64,000 nt of DNA, taken from assembly GCF_003853645.1 (NCBI RefSeq), contig NZ_QTPO01000007.1:1-64000 (forward strand), read 5' to 3'. Under the pieces are notes generated by a model. It had not been told where the DNA came from, made no database searches, and was given only the letters and a program-made list of their open reading frames with translations. Position 1 is the first letter of the stretch. Each line of letters opens with the position of its first letter. Position numbers and translations under genes: made by a program. Below, piece after piece: positions 13,830 to 24,023 of this stretch. This DNA comes from Burkholderia sp. Bp9143 (GTDB lineage Bacteria; Pseudomonadota; Gammaproteobacteria; Burkholderiales; Burkholderiaceae).

Positions 13830-15812
13830 CTATTTCGCCGACAGCTTCCGCCACAGCGTCGTTTTGCTGATGCCAAGCATCGCGCACGCGCGATCGCGAT
13901 CGCCGCCGCACGCGTCGAGCACCGCGCGGATCTCGTCGGCTTCCGCTCGGCGGCGGCGCGCGTGGAGCGTCTGCGCGTCGTCGGCGTCGGCCGGATCGGG
14001 CGGCGCCGTGAACAACTCGGGTGCGATCGCCTGCAGCGCATCGGGCGCGAGCGCCGCGCATGCGGCACCCGGATCGTGCTCGTCGACGTCCTCGGCCAGC
14101 TCCACCGCGATCCGCTCGACCACGTTCTGCAGTTCCCGCACGTTGCCGGGCCAGCGGTAGCGCGCGAGCGTCGCCTGGGTCGCGTCGAGCACGCGCATCG
14201 CATCGTCGACCTCGCGCACGCGATCGGCCAGCCGCTGCTCGCGCCGCGCGGCCTGCACGAGCAGCGTGGCCGCGAGCGCCGGAATGTCGGCGGCGCGCTC
14301 GCGCAGCGGCGGCAGTCCGACGTTCAGGATGTTGAGCCGGTAATACAGGTCCGCGCGGAACGTGCCGGCTTCGACGGCCGCGAGCAGCGGCCGGTGTGTC
14401 GCGGCGATCACGCGCACGTCGATGCGGATCGGCTCGGTCGAGCCGAGGCGGATCACCTCGCGCTCCTGCAGCACGCGCAGCAGCCGGCTTTGCAGCGACG
14501 GCGGCATTTCGCCGATCTCGTCGAGAAACAGCGTGCCGCGGTGCGCGGCCTCGAACAGCCCGGTCTTGCCGCCGCGCCGCGCGCCGGTGAACGCGCCTTC
14601 CTCGTAACCGAACAGCTCGCTCTCGAGCAGCGCCTCCGGAAACGCACCGCAGTTGATCGCGACGAACGGATAGCTGCGCCGCACGGACAGCGCGTGCAGG
14701 CTCTGCGCGATCATCTCCTTGCCGGTGCCGCTTTCGCCGAGCACGAGCACGGTCGCGTCGGATTTCGCGTAGCGGCGCACGAGATCGCGCACGCGGGTCA
14801 TCGGCGCGGAGCTGCCGACCACGTCGTCGAGTGCATAGCGCGCCGCGAACTGCTGCGTGTTCGGCTGCGAGCGCAGCGCGCGGTCGAGCCGTTCGACCGC
14901 GCGCGATTCCTGGAACGTCAGCACGCTGCCCGACGTGACGCCGCGATCGACGAGCGGCCCGCGATGCACGACGTAGCGCACGCCGCGCACGGTCGCGAGC
15001 GCGTCGCCGTCCTCGCCGCGCAGCGTGCGCAGTTCCGGGCGCAGGTCGACGAGCGCGCGGCCGACGGCCGCCGCGGGTTCGACCCCGAGCGCCGACGCGA
15101 GCCGCTCGTTGATGGCTTCGACGCGGCCGCGCGCATCGAGCGCGACCACGCCGTCGCGCAGGTGCTGCAACAGGTTGTCGAGCCGCTGGCGGCGGAACGC
15201 CTCGGCGTGCGTCGCGTATGCGACTTCGAGGGCCGTCTCGACCGCCTTGCGCACCGACGCGTGCGAATACAGGAACACCGCGCCCATGCCGGCGCTCGCC
15301 GCGAGATCGGTGACGAGGCCGGGGCCGACGATCGTCTCGATGCCGCGGTCGTGCAGGTCGTGCACGCAGGCTTCCGCTTCCTGCGCGGACTGATATGACG
15401 CAAACTGCACGTCGAGGCCGTAGGCGGCGACGAAGCGGCGCACCTCGGGCGGCGTTTCGCCGGCGCTGACGAGCGCGATCCGCGATGCGTCGCGCCGCGC
15501 GCGAGCGAGCGCCTGCATCACGTCGAAGCCGGTCGGTGACACGACCACGACCGGCACCTGCGCACGCGTTTTGAGGAAGCCGCCGTTCGAGCCGGCCGCG
15601 ACGATCACGTCGGGCCGCGCGGTGCCGGCCTCCGCGATCGCGCTTAGCGCGTCTTCGTAGGCCCGCGTGACGATGCGCACGTCGGCGCGTTCGTCGAATT
15701 CGCCGGCGATCTCGCGAAACAGGTCGCGCAGGCGGCTGATGCCCATCGCCCAGATGCGTGGGCGCACCGTGCGGTCGGCCGGGCCGACGGGTTTGGTCGA
15801 GGAGAGGTCCAT
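13830..15812 (-). CDS. prpR: PrpR, sigma-54 activator of the methylcitrate operon
   Basis: A 660-aa enhancer-binding protein. The N-terminal PrpR_N domain (about residues 20-200) senses 2-methylcitrate in known homologues. A PAS-like region (about 205-310) follows, then the AAA+ domain (about 335-560) with Walker [10 protein letters not shown], the sigma-54 loop GAFTGA, and Walker [12 protein letters not shown]. The Fis-type HTH is at the C-terminus ([21 protein letters not shown]). It is divergent from prpB, whose promoter is of the -24/-12 class, so the regulatory circuit is complete in the window. No clear Shine-Dalgarno precedes the ATG. Confidence 0.95.
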   Translation of the reverse strand: MDLSSTKPVGPADRTVRPRIWAMGISRLRDLFREIAGEFDERADVRIVTRAYEDALSAIAEAGTARPDVIVAAGSNGGFLKTRAQVPVVVVSPTGFDVMQALARARRDASRIALVSAGETPPEVRRFVAAYGLDVQFASYQSAQEAEACVHDLHDRGIETIVGPGLVTDLAASAGMGAVFLYSHASVRKAVETALEVAYATHAEAFRRQRLDNLLQHLRDGVVALDARGRVEAINERLASALGVEPAAAVGRALVDLRPELRTLRGEDGDALATVRGVRYVVHRGPLVDRGVTSGSVLTFQESRAVERLDRALRSQPNTQQFAARYALDDVVGSSAPMTRVRDLVRRYAKSDATVLVLGESGTGKEMIAQSLHALSVRRSYPFVAINCGAFPEALLESELFGYEEGAFTGARRGGKTGLFEAAHRGTLFLDEIGEMPPSLQSRLLRVLQEREVIRLGSTEPIRIDVRVIAATHRPLLAAVEAGTFRADLYYRLNILNVGLPPLRERAADIPALAATLLVQAARREQRLADRVREVDDAMRVLDATQATLARYRWPGNVRELQNVVERIAVELAEDVDEHDPGAACAALAPDALQAIAPELFTAPPDPADADDAQTLHARRRRAEADEIRAVLDACGGDRDRACAMLGISKTTLWRKLSAK

Positions 15813-15833
15813 GGCGACCGATTATGCGCGCGG

Positions 15834-15872
15834 GATTTCATTTTTGAAACATGAAATTGCTGAATTGAAATC
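15834..15872. promoter_or_regulatory. Likely PrpR binding sites
   Basis: TTTCA-TTTT-TGAAA (15836-15849) is a perfect inverted repeat. GATTTCA at 15834 and TTGAAATC ending at 15872 form an outer pair, with another TGAAAT half-site between. They lie about 65-100 bp upstream of the sigma-54 promoter, an enhancer distance, and resemble the TTTCA...TGAAA sites recalled for enterobacterial PrpR. Confidence 0.65.
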
Positions 15873-15936
15873 GCCGGACAATTCATCGCGCGTGCCGGTT
15901 GCTTAAGAATCAGTGGGTTAGCGGCGTTTCGCGAGC

Positions 15937-15952
15937 TGGCCCGGTCCTTGCT
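15937..15952 (+). promoter_or_regulatory. Sigma-54 promoter of prpB
   Basis: TGGCCCG-N4-TTGCT matches the RpoN consensus TGGCACG-N4-TTGCW with one change and correct GG-N10-GC spacing. It lies 31 bp before the prpB ATG. Confidence 0.85.
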
Positions 15953-15982
15953 GCTGATGGGCATTCCTTCAGGAGGCCGTTC

Positions 15983-16876
15983 ATGAGCAATACGCATCTT
16001 CAGAGCGCCGGCGCGAAATTCCGCGCGGCAGTCGCGGCCGAGCAGCCGCTGCAGGTGGTCGGCGCGATCACCGCGTACGCGGCCAAGATGGCGCAGGCCG
16101 TCGGCTTCAAGGCCGTCTACCTGTCGGGCGGCGGCGTCGCCGCGAATTCGCTCGGCATCCCCGATCTCGGCATCAGCACGATGGAAGACGTGCTGATCGA
16201 CGCGAGCCGGATCACCAACGCGACCGACCTGCCGCTGCTCGTCGACATCGATACGGGCTGGGGCGGCGCGTTCAACATCGCGCGCACGGTTCGCTCGTTC
16301 ATCAAGGCCGGTGTCGCGGCCGTCCACCTCGAGGACCAGGTCGGCCAGAAGCGCTGCGGCCACCGTCCGGGCAAGGAAGTCGTGCCGACCGACGAAATGG
16401 TCGATCGCGTGAAGGCCGCGGTCGACGCGCGCACCGACGACCAGTTCGTGATCATGGCCCGCACCGACGCGGCCGCCGCCGAAGGGATCGACGCGGCGAT
16501 CGAGCGGGCGATCGCGTACGTGGAAGCCGGCGCCGACATGATCTTCCCGGAAGCGATGAAGACGCTCGACGACTATCGTCGCTTCAAGGCCGCCGTGAAG
16601 GTGCCGATCCTCGCGAACCTGACCGAGTTCGGTTCGACCCCGCTGTTCACGCTCGATGAACTGCGCGAGGCGAATGTCGACATCGCGTTGTACTGCTGCG
16701 GCGCGTATCGCGCGATGAACAAGGCCGCGCTGAATTTCTACGAGACGCTGCGCCGCGACGGCACGCAGAAGGCTGCCGTGCCGACCATGCAGACCCGCGC
16801 CGAGCTGTACGACTTCCTCGGTTATCACGCGTACGAGCAGAAGCTCGACGAGCTGTTCGCGCAGGGCAAGAAGTAA
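15983..16876 (+). CDS. prpB: 2-methylisocitrate lyase
   Basis: A 297-aa enzyme of the isocitrate lyase superfamily that cleaves 2-methylisocitrate to pyruvate and succinate, the last step of the methylcitrate cycle for propionate. The active-site motif KRCGHR is present at about residue 122 ([18 protein letters not shown]), with the substrate loop [16 protein letters not shown] near residue 45. The AGGAGG ribosome binding site is 6 bp before the ATG. It is the first gene of the PrpR-controlled operon. Confidence 0.97.
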   Translation: MSNTHLQSAGAKFRAAVAAEQPLQVVGAITAYAAKMAQAVGFKAVYLSGGGVAANSLGIPDLGISTMEDVLIDASRITNATDLPLLVDIDTGWGGAFNIARTVRSFIKAGVAAVHLEDQVGQKRCGHRPGKEVVPTDEMVDRVKAAVDARTDDQFVIMARTDAAAAEGIDAAIERAIAYVEAGADMIFPEAMKTLDDYRRFKAAVKVPILANLTEFGSTPLFTLDELREANVDIALYCCGAYRAMNKAALNFYETLRRDGTQKAAVPTMQTRAELYDFLGYHAYEQKLDELFAQGKK

Positions 16877-16888
16877 CGTGCCCGCCCG

Positions 16889-16906
16889 CCGGGACGCGTG
16901 TCCCGG
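16889..16906. terminator. Small hairpin after prpB
   Basis: CCGGGAC and GTCCCGG pair around GCGT. No T-run follows and the operon continues, so this is more likely an attenuating or RNA-stabilising hairpin than a full terminator. Confidence 0.4.
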
Positions 16907-16913
16907 ACGCTTT

Positions 16914-17104
16914 GCATGACCGGCCGAAGCGCTGACGCGCCCGGTCCGGTCGACAGCCTTGCATGGGACCGCACCAAGCGCTGAAGCGCCAAGTGCGGTC
17001 GACCGCCTTGCATGGGACCGCACTAAGTGCTGAAGCGCCAAGTGCGGTCGACCGCCTTGCATGGGACCGCACTAAGCGCTGAAGCGCTAAGTGCGGTCGA
17101 CATA
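16914..17104 (+). repeat. Four tandem about 49-bp hairpin repeats between prpB and prpC
   Basis: Copies start with GCATGGGACC-type sequence at 16961, 17010 and 17059, plus a more diverged copy at 16914. Each contains a long imperfect hairpin: GACCGCACT pairs with AGTGCGGTC, and AGCGCT-GA-AGCGCT folds inside. The last copy ends about 24 bp before the prpC start. Related copies precede the CoA transferase gene at 22353 and 22403 with different but still complementary arms. Confidence 0.88.
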
Positions 17105-17127
17105 GATACCCATTGGAGAACGGAAAC

Positions 17128-18300
17128 ATGAGCGAGACGAAAGACGCAGCAGCACCGGCCGCCGCAGGCGCATTCAAGCCGAAGAAGTCGGTGGCGCTGT
17201 CGGGCGTGACGGCCGGCAACACGGCGCTGTGCACGGTCGGCAAGACCGGCAACGACCTGCACTACCGTGGCTACGACATTCTCGACGTCGCCGAATCGTG
17301 CGAGTTCGAGGAAATCGCGCACCTGCTCGTGCACGGCACGCTGCCGAACCTGACCGAGCTGGCCGCGTACAAGACCAGGCTGCGCGCGCTGCGCGGCCTG
17401 CCGAGCGCGCTGAAGGCCGCGCTCGAGCAGATCCCGGCCTCCGCGCACCCAATGGACGTGATGCGCACCGGCGTGTCGGTGCTCGGCACCGTGCTGCCGG
17501 AGAAGGACGATCACAACCTGCCGGGCGCGCGCGACATCGCCGACCGCCTGATGGCGTCGCTCGGCTCGATGCTGCTGTACTGGTATCACTTCTCGCACAA
17601 CGGCAAGCGCATCGAGACGGAAACCGACGACGACTCGATCGGCGGCCACTTCCTGCACCTGCTGCACGGCAAGACGCCGTCGAAGTCGTGGGTCGACGCG
17701 ATGCACACGTCGCTGATCCTGTACGCGGAGCACGAGTTCAACGCATCGACGTTCACCGGCCGCGTGATCGCGGGCACGGGCTCGGACATCTACTCGGCGA
17801 TCACCGGCGCGATCGGCGCGCTGCGCGGGCCGAAGCACGGCGGCGCGAACGAAGTCGCGTATGAAATCCAGAGCCGCTACAGCTCGCCGGACGACGCCGA
17901 AGCCGACATCCGCCGCCGCGTCGAGAACAAGGAAGTCGTGATCGGCTTCGGTCACCCGGTGTACACGATCTCCGATCCGCGCAACAAGGTGATCAAGGGC
18001 GTCGCGCACAAGCTGTCGAAGGAAGCGGGCGACCTGAAGCTGTACAGCATCGCCGAGCGCCTCGAATCGGTGATGTGGGACGCGAAGAAGATGTTCCCGA
18101 ACCTCGACTGGTTCAGCGCCGTGTCGTATCACATGATGGGCGTGCCGACCGCGATGTTCACGCCGCTGTTCGTGATCTCGCGCACGTCCGGCTGGAGCGC
18201 GCACATCATCGAACAGCGCGTCGACAACAAGATCATCCGCCCGAGCGCGAACTACACCGGTCCGGAAGACCTGCAGTTCGTGCCGATCGAGAAGCGCTGA
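17128..18300 (+). CDS. prpC: 2-methylcitrate synthase
   Basis: A 390-aa member of the citrate synthase family that condenses propionyl-CoA with oxaloacetate. Catalytic-region motifs are visible: [34 protein letters not shown] with the catalytic His, GFGHPVY, and SYHMMGVPT near the C-terminus. The start at 17128 follows GGAGAAC. It is separated from prpB by the hairpin repeats and followed 82 bp later by acnD. Confidence 0.96.
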   Translation: MSETKDAAAPAAAGAFKPKKSVALSGVTAGNTALCTVGKTGNDLHYRGYDILDVAESCEFEEIAHLLVHGTLPNLTELAAYKTRLRALRGLPSALKAALEQIPASAHPMDVMRTGVSVLGTVLPEKDDHNLPGARDIADRLMASLGSMLLYWYHFSHNGKRIETETDDDSIGGHFLHLLHGKTPSKSWVDAMHTSLILYAEHEFNASTFTGRVIAGTGSDIYSAITGAIGALRGPKHGGANEVAYEIQSRYSSPDDAEADIRRRVENKEVVIGFGHPVYTISDPRNKVIKGVAHKLSKEAGDLKLYSIAERLESVMWDAKKMFPNLDWFSAVSYHMMGVPTAMFTPLFVISRTSGWSAHIIEQRVDNKIIRPSANYTGPEDLQFVPIEKR

Positions 18301-18382
18301 TCGCCCCGCCGCGCGCGCCGGCGCCCGTGATGCGGGCCGCCGGCGCACGCGGAACGTCTTACCCCGAATTCCGCCCCACATC

Positions 18383-20977
18383 ATGAATACCGCCAACCGC
18401 AAACCCCTGCCCGGCACGTCGCTGGACTACTTCGACGCGCGTGCCGCGGTCGAAGCGATCGCCCCCGGCGCGTATGACACGCTGCCGTACACGTCGCGCG
18501 TGCTCGCCGAAAACCTCGTGCGCCGCTGCGACCCGGCAATCCTCGCCGATTCGCTGAAGCAGATCGTCGAGCGCAAGCGCGAACGCGACTTCCCGTGGTT
18601 CCCGGCGCGCGTGGTGTGCCACGACATCCTCGGCCAGACGGCGCTCGTCGACCTCGCGGGCCTGCGTGACGCGATCGCCGAGCGCGGCGGTGACCCGGCC
18701 AAGGTGAACCCGGTCGTGCCCGTGCAGCTGATCGTCGACCACTCGCTCGCCGTCGAATGCGGTGGCTTCGATCCGGACGCGTTCGCGAAGAACCGCGCGA
18801 TCGAGGATCGCCGCAACGAGGATCGCTTCCACTTCATCGAATGGACCAAGCAGTCGTTCGAGAACGTCGACGTGATCCCGCCGGGCAACGGCATCATGCA
18901 CCAGATCAACCTGGAGAAGATGTCGCCGGTGATCCAGGCGCAGGACGGCGTCGCGTATCCGGACACCTGCGTCGGCACCGACAGCCACACGCCGCACGTC
19001 GACGCGCTCGGCGTGATCGCGATCGGCGTTGGCGGGCTGGAGGCGGAGAACGTGATGCTCGGCCGCGCATCGTGGATGCGCCTGCCCGACATCGTCGGCG
19101 TCGAGCTGACCGGCAAGCGCCAGCCCGGCATCACCGCGACCGACGTCGTGCTCGCGCTGACCGAGTTCCTGCGCAAGGAAAAGGTGGTGGGCGCATACCT
19201 GGAATTCCGCGGTGCGGGCGCCGCGAGCCTCACGCTCGGCGACCGCGCGACGATCTCGAACATGGCGCCCGAATACGGCGCGACGGCCGCGATGTTCTTC
19301 ATCGACGGCCAGACGACCGACTACCTGCGCCTCACCGGCCGCAGCGACGAGCAGGTGAAGCTGGTCGAGACCTACGCGAAGGCGGCGGGCCTGTGGGCCG
19401 ATACGCTGAACAATGCGCAGTACGAGCGCACGCTGACGTTCGACCTGTCGAGCGTGGTGCGCAACATGGCCGGCCCGTCGAACCCGCACAAGCGGCTGCC
19501 GACGTCCGATCTCGCCGCACGCGGGATCGCCGGCCAGTGGGAAGAGAAGGCGGGCGAGATGCCCGACGGCGCGGTGATCATCGCCGCGATCACGAGCTGC
19601 ACGAACACCAGCAACCCGCGCAACGTGATCGCGGCCGCCTTGCTCGCGCGCAACGCGAATGCGAAGGGCCTCACGCGCAAGCCGTGGGTGAAGAGCTCGC
19701 TCGCGCCGGGTTCGAAGGCGGTCGAGCTGTATCTGGAAGAAGCGAACCTGCTGCCGGAACTCGAGAAGCTCGGCTTCGGCATCGTCGCGTTCGCGTGCAC
19801 GACCTGCAACGGGATGTCGGGCGCGCTCGATCCGAAGATCCAGCAGGAGATCGTCGATCGCGACCTGTACGCGACCGCCGTGCTGTCCGGCAACCGCAAC
19901 TTCGACGGTCGTATCCACCCGTATGCGAAGCAGGCGTTCCTCGCCTCGCCGCCGCTCGTCGTCGCGTATGCGATCGCCGGCACGATCCGCTTCGACATCG
20001 AGAAGGACGTGCTCGGCCACGACCAGGACGGCAAGCCCGTCACGCTGAAGGACATCTGGCCGACCGATGAGGAGATCGACGCGATCGTCGCGTCGAGCGT
20101 GAAGCCCGAGCAGTTCCGCAAGGTCTACGAACCGATGTTCGCGCGCACGGCCGATGCGGGCGAGCGTGCGGCGCCGCTGTACGACTGGCGCGCGCAGAGC
20201 ACCTACATCCGCCGTCCGCCGTACTGGGAAGGCGCGCTGGCCGGCGAGCGCACGCTGAAGGGCATGCGTCCGCTCGCGGTGCTCGGCGACAACATCACGA
20301 CCGACCACCTGTCGCCGTCGAACGCGATCCTCGCGAACAGCGCGGCCGGTGAATACCTGGCAAAGATGGGCCTGCCGGAAGAAGACTTCAACTCGTACGC
20401 GACGCACCGGGGAGACCACCTGACCGCGCAGCGCGCGACCTTCGCGAACCCGACGCTGATCAACGAGATGGCGGTCGTCGACGGCGCGGTGAAGAAGGGC
20501 TCGCTCGCCCGCGTCGAGCCGGAAGGCCAGGTCATGCGGATGTGGGAAGCGATCGAGACGTACATGAATCGCAAGCAGCCGCTGATCGTGATCGCCGGCG
20601 CCGACTACGGCCAGGGCTCGTCGCGCGACTGGGCCGCGAAGGGCGTGCGGCTCGCGGGCGTCGAGGCGATCGTCGCCGAAGGGTTCGAGCGGATCCACCG
20701 CACGAACCTGATCGGGATGGGCGTGCTGCCGCTCGAGTTCAAGCCGGGCACGAACCGCACCACGCTCGGCATCGACGGCACCGAGACCTTCGACGTGATC
20801 GGCGAGCGTATGCCGCGCGCCGATCTCACGCTCGTGATTCACCGCAAGAACGGCGAGCGTGTCGCGGTGTCGGTGACGTGCCGGCTCGATACGGCCGAGG
20901 AAGTGTCGATCTACGACGCGGGCGGCGTGCTGCAGCGTTTCGCGCAGGACTTCCTCGAATCGTCGCAGGCGGCTTGA
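18383..20977 (+). CDS. acnD: Fe/S-dependent 2-methylcitrate dehydratase AcnD
   Basis: An 864-aa aconitase-family enzyme that dehydrates 2-methylcitrate to a 2-methyl-aconitate isomer, replacing PrpD. The three 4Fe-4S cluster Cys are visible in TSCTNTSNPRNV and CTTCNGMSG. The substrate-binding DSHTPH and swivel-domain DYGQGSSRDWAAKG motifs are present. The absence of prpD and the presence of prpF next door confirm the acnD/prpF version of the cycle. No strong ribosome binding site precedes the ATG. Confidence 0.95.
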   Translation: MNTANRKPLPGTSLDYFDARAAVEAIAPGAYDTLPYTSRVLAENLVRRCDPAILADSLKQIVERKRERDFPWFPARVVCHDILGQTALVDLAGLRDAIAERGGDPAKVNPVVPVQLIVDHSLAVECGGFDPDAFAKNRAIEDRRNEDRFHFIEWTKQSFENVDVIPPGNGIMHQINLEKMSPVIQAQDGVAYPDTCVGTDSHTPHVDALGVIAIGVGGLEAENVMLGRASWMRLPDIVGVELTGKRQPGITATDVVLALTEFLRKEKVVGAYLEFRGAGAASLTLGDRATISNMAPEYGATAAMFFIDGQTTDYLRLTGRSDEQVKLVETYAKAAGLWADTLNNAQYERTLTFDLSSVVRNMAGPSNPHKRLPTSDLAARGIAGQWEEKAGEMPDGAVIIAAITSCTNTSNPRNVIAAALLARNANAKGLTRKPWVKSSLAPGSKAVELYLEEANLLPELEKLGFGIVAFACTTCNGMSGALDPKIQQEIVDRDLYATAVLSGNRNFDGRIHPYAKQAFLASPPLVVAYAIAGTIRFDIEKDVLGHDQDGKPVTLKDIWPTDEEIDAIVASSVKPEQFRKVYEPMFARTADAGERAAPLYDWRAQSTYIRRPPYWEGALAGERTLKGMRPLAVLGDNITTDHLSPSNAILANSAAGEYLAKMGLPEEDFNSYATHRGDHLTAQRATFANPTLINEMAVVDGAVKKGSLARVEPEGQVMRMWEAIETYMNRKQPLIVIAGADYGQGSSRDWAAKGVRLAGVEAIVAEGFERIHRTNLIGMGVLPLEFKPGTNRTTLGIDGTETFDVIGERMPRADLTLVIHRKNGERVAVSVTCRLDTAEEVSIYDAGGVLQRFAQDFLESSQAA

Positions 20978-21003
20978 CCGGGTCACACAGGGATAACGCA
21001 AAC

Positions 21004-22194
21004 ATGGCTCACATTCCTCAAATCAGGATTCCGGCGACCTACATCCGCGGCGGCACCAGCAAGGGCGTGTTCTTCCGGCTGCAGGACCTGCCGGATGCCG
21101 CGCAGACGCCGGGCGCCGCGCGCGACGCGCTGCTGCTGCGCGTGATCGGCAGCCCCGATCCGTACGGCAAGCAGATCGACGGGATGGGCGGCGCGACGTC
21201 GTCCACCAGCAAGACGGTGATCGTGTCGAAGAGCACGCGGCCCGGCCACGACGTAGACTACCTGTTCGGGCAGGTCGCGATCGACAAGGCGTTCGTCGAC
21301 TGGACCGGCAACTGCGGCAACCTGTCGGCGGCCGTCGGCCCGTTCGCGATCAGCGGCGGCCTCGTGGATGCGTCGCGCGTGCCGCGCGACGGCGTCGCGA
21401 CCGTGCGGATCTGGCAGGCGAACATCGGCAAGACGATCGTTGCGCACGTGCCGATCACGAACGGCGCGGTGCAGGAGACGGGCGACTTCGAGCTGGACGG
21501 CGTCACGTTCCCGGCCGCCGAGGTGCAGCTCGAGTTCATGGACCCGGCCGCCGACGAAGAAGGCTCGGGCGGGTCGATGTTCCCGACCGGCAACCTCGTC
21601 GACGACCTGGCCGTGCCGGGCATCGGCACGCTGAAGGCGACGATGATCAACGCGGGGATCCCGACCATCTTCGTCGAGGCCGAGGCGATCGGCTATACGG
21701 GCACGGAGCTGCAGGACGCGATCAACGGCGACGCGAAGGCGCTCGAGAAGTTCGAGACGATCCGCGCGCACGGCGCGCTGCGCATGGGCCTGATCGACAC
21801 GCTCGATGAAATCGCGACGCGGCAGCACACGCCGAAGGTCGCATTCGTCGCGAAGCCGGCCGACTATGTCGCGTCTAGCGGCAAGCGCGTGAATGCGGGC
21901 GAGATCGACCTGCTGGTGCGCGCGATGTCGATGGGCAAGCTGCACCACGCGATGATGGGCACGGCGGCGGTCGCGATCGGCACGGCCGCGGCGATCCCCG
22001 GCACGCTCGTCAACCTTGCGGCGGGCGGCGGTGAACGCAACGCGGTGCGCTTCGGTCACCCGTCGGGCACGCTGCGTGTCGGCGCGGAAGCGCAGCTCGA
22101 AAACGGCGAGTGGACCGTCACGAAGGCGATCATGAGCCGCAGCGCGCGCGTGCTGATGGAAGGCTGGGTGCGGGTGCCGGGGGATGCGTTCTGA
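21004..22194 (+). CDS. prpF: 2-methylaconitate isomerase PrpF
   Basis: A 396-aa PrpF protein with a diaminopimelate-epimerase-like fold in two domains. The N-terminus reads YIRGGTSKGVFF, the active-site region WTGNCGNLSAAVGPFA carries the conserved Cys, and EEGSGGSMFPTGN and FGHPSGTLRVGAEA are further family motifs. It isomerises the AcnD product so that the cycle can proceed. It sits 26 bp after acnD with AGGGATAACG as ribosome binding site. A strong terminator follows at 22242-22280. Confidence 0.95.
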   Translation: MAHIPQIRIPATYIRGGTSKGVFFRLQDLPDAAQTPGAARDALLLRVIGSPDPYGKQIDGMGGATSSTSKTVIVSKSTRPGHDVDYLFGQVAIDKAFVDWTGNCGNLSAAVGPFAISGGLVDASRVPRDGVATVRIWQANIGKTIVAHVPITNGAVQETGDFELDGVTFPAAEVQLEFMDPAADEEGSGGSMFPTGNLVDDLAVPGIGTLKATMINAGIPTIFVEAEAIGYTGTELQDAINGDAKALEKFETIRAHGALRMGLIDTLDEIATRQHTPKVAFVAKPADYVASSGKRVNAGEIDLLVRAMSMGKLHHAMMGTAAVAIGTAAAIPGTLVNLAAGGGERNAVRFGHPSGTLRVGAEAQLENGEWTVTKAIMSRSARVLMEGWVRVPGDAF

Positions 22195-22241
22195 CGCACG
22201 ACGGCTTTCGCGTGCAAGCCTGCACGAGCGAACCTCGTCCC

Positions 22242-22280
22242 GATCCCTGCGAAGCGGAACCGCTGCGCAGGGATTTTTTT
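22242..22280 (+). terminator. Rho-independent terminator after prpF
   Basis: ATCCCTGCG and CGCAGGGAT pair, with AGCGG-AA-CCGCT stacked inside, followed by seven T. It is about 50 bp after the prpF stop and should end the prpBC-acnD-prpF transcript. Confidence 0.92.
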
Positions 22281-22352
22281 ATTTGACGCACGCAATCCGG
22301 CGGGCAAGGCATCGCGCGTGCGTGCGGGCCGCTTACGCTGACTGACCGCAAG

Positions 22353-22445
22353 GCTTGGGACCATGCGTAAGCGGTAAAGCGCTAACGCGGGTCGACCGCG
22401 AAGCATGGGACCCACGTAAGCGCTAAAGCGCTAACGTGGGTCGAC
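22353..22445 (+). repeat. Two hairpin repeats before the CoA transferase gene
   Basis: Copies start at 22353 and 22403, a 50-bp period. The second pairs GACCCACGT with ACGTGGGTC around AAGCGCT-AA-AGCGCTAA. It belongs to the same family as the prpB-prpC repeats but has different arm sequences that remain complementary. The hairpin ends directly at the ribosome binding site (GTCGACAGGAG). Confidence 0.88.
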
Positions 22446-22456
22446 AGGAGAATCGT

Positions 22457-23509
22457 ATGTCGCTTGGTGCCCCGCTTTCCGGCGTCCATATCGTCGAATT
22501 CGAAGGCCTCGGCCCCGGCCCGCTCGCGGGCTGGATGCTTGCCGGAATGGGCGCGCGCATCACGCTGATCGCGCGTCCGGCCGGCCGCACGAGTGCGCCG
22601 GACGCATTGCAGGGCCGCGACGGCGACCTGCTGCGCGAAGGCAAGACGATCGTCGAACTCGATCTGAAAACCCCGGCCGGCCGCGACGCGGCGCTCGCGC
22701 TGATCGCGCAGGCCGACGCGCTGATCGAGGGGCTGCGGCCGGGCGTGATGGAGCGCCTCGGCCTCGGTCCCGACGATTGCGCACGCCGCAATCCGAAGCT
22801 CGTCTACGGACGGATGACGGGCTGGGGCCAGGACGGCCCGCTTGCGACGGCCGCCGGGCACGACCTGAACTACGTCGCGCTGACGGGGCTGCTGTCGCTG
22901 TCCGCACCGCGCGACGGCCGGCCCGGCGTGCCGCCGACGGTCGTCGGCGATGCGGGCGGCGCGCTCGGGCTCGCGTTCGGGATCGTCTGCGCGCTGTTCG
23001 CCGTGCGCGGCGGCGGCCCCGGGCGCGTGGTCGACGGCGCGATCGTCGACATCGTGTCGATGCTCGGCTCGCTCGCGCTGTGGGCGCGTGCGAACGGGCA
23101 GCTCGACGGCGCGCAGCCGAGCCTCTTCCACGACGCGCCGTTCTACGACGTGTATCGCTGCGCGGACGGCGAATGCGTGACGATCGGCGCGCTCGAGCCG
23201 CCGTTCTATGCGCTGCTGGTCGAGCGGCTCGGGCTGACCGACGTCGATCCGGCGTCGCAGTACGATCGTGCGCGCTGGCCGGCGCTGAAGGCGCGTTTCG
23301 CCGAGGTGTTCGCGCGGCAGTCGTCCGCACACTGGCGCGCGCTGCTCGAAGGCAGCGACGCGTGCTTTGCTCCGGTGCTGAGCGTGGCTGAAGCGGTGGA
23401 GCATCCGCACAATGCGGCGCGCGGGATTTATCGCATCGACGGGAACGGCAACATTCGCGCGCGCGTGGCGCCGCGGTACCTGCCGTTGAAGGAAGATGAC
23501 GCGGGCTGA
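22457..23509 (+). CDS. CaiB/BaiF family CoA transferase (racemase-like)
   Basis: A 350-aa class III CoA transferase/alpha-methylacyl-CoA racemase family protein. It has the N-terminal IVEFEGLGPGPLAGWMLAGMGA motif, the GRMTGWGQDGP motif and the catalytic-region GHDLNYVALTG (His-Asp-Leu-Asn-Tyr). The HDxNY form is typical of racemases acting on 2-methyl-branched acyl-CoAs. Together with the prp operon that suggests branched-chain or methylacyl-CoA metabolism feeding propionyl-CoA. It is separated from prpF by a terminator, so it probably has its own promoter. Confidence 0.88.
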   Translation: MSLGAPLSGVHIVEFEGLGPGPLAGWMLAGMGARITLIARPAGRTSAPDALQGRDGDLLREGKTIVELDLKTPAGRDAALALIAQADALIEGLRPGVMERLGLGPDDCARRNPKLVYGRMTGWGQDGPLATAAGHDLNYVALTGLLSLSAPRDGRPGVPPTVVGDAGGALGLAFGIVCALFAVRGGGPGRVVDGAIVDIVSMLGSLALWARANGQLDGAQPSLFHDAPFYDVYRCADGECVTIGALEPPFYALLVERLGLTDVDPASQYDRARWPALKARFAEVFARQSSAHWRALLEGSDACFAPVLSVAEAVEHPHNAARGIYRIDGNGNIRARVAPRYLPLKEDDAG

Positions 23510-23579
23510 CTGAGCCGGGAGCGCGTAGCTTGCCGCCGCGTGCACTCCGCCGTGTTTCCCGATATCGGCTGCCGGACGC

Positions 23580-24023
23580 TTACGCCGTTTCCTCCGGCGC
23601 ATCCGGCATCTTGCCGTCGCCGACGCGGTTGATCGTGCCTTGCGCGATCGCGACGAGCCGCTCGTGATCGCCGTCGATGACGAACACGTGACACTGGCAG
23701 GTCGCCTGGTGCCGGCCCGCGTAGACGACCTTCGCGCGCGCGACGAGCGTGCCGTTCACGGCCGGCCGCAGGTAGTTGATCTTGTATTCGGCGGTGATGA
23801 CGCGCGGGCCGAGCACGAGCGCGCCGGCGAAGGTCAGCGCGTTGTCGGCGAGATAGCCGATCACGCCGCCGTGCACGAAGCCGTGCTGCTGCCGCAGTTC
23901 TTCCCGCACCGGCAGGCACAGCGACACCTCGTTGTCGCCGATATGCATCAGCTGCGTGCCCAGCAGCATGCTGAACGGTTGCGCGCGCAATGCGCCGCGC
24001 GCATGGTCCGTGATGTCCGTCAT
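23580..24023 (-). CDS. PaaI-type hotdog thioesterase
   Basis: A 147-aa hotdog-fold protein with QQHGFVHGGVIGYLADNALTFAG, the HGG-x(n)-D motif of the PaaI/4HBT acyl-CoA thioesterases. The second half has VTAEYKINYLRPA followed by a core strand (LVARAKVVYAGRH). Substrate unknown. The start at 24023 is set by a GAGGAAG ribosome binding site. It converges on the CoA transferase gene. Confidence 0.9.
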   Translation of the reverse strand: MTDITDHARGALRAQPFSMLLGTQLMHIGDNEVSLCLPVREELRQQHGFVHGGVIGYLADNALTFAGALVLGPRVITAEYKINYLRPAVNGTLVARAKVVYAGRHQATCQCHVFVIDGDHERLVAIAQGTINRVGDGKMPDAPEETA

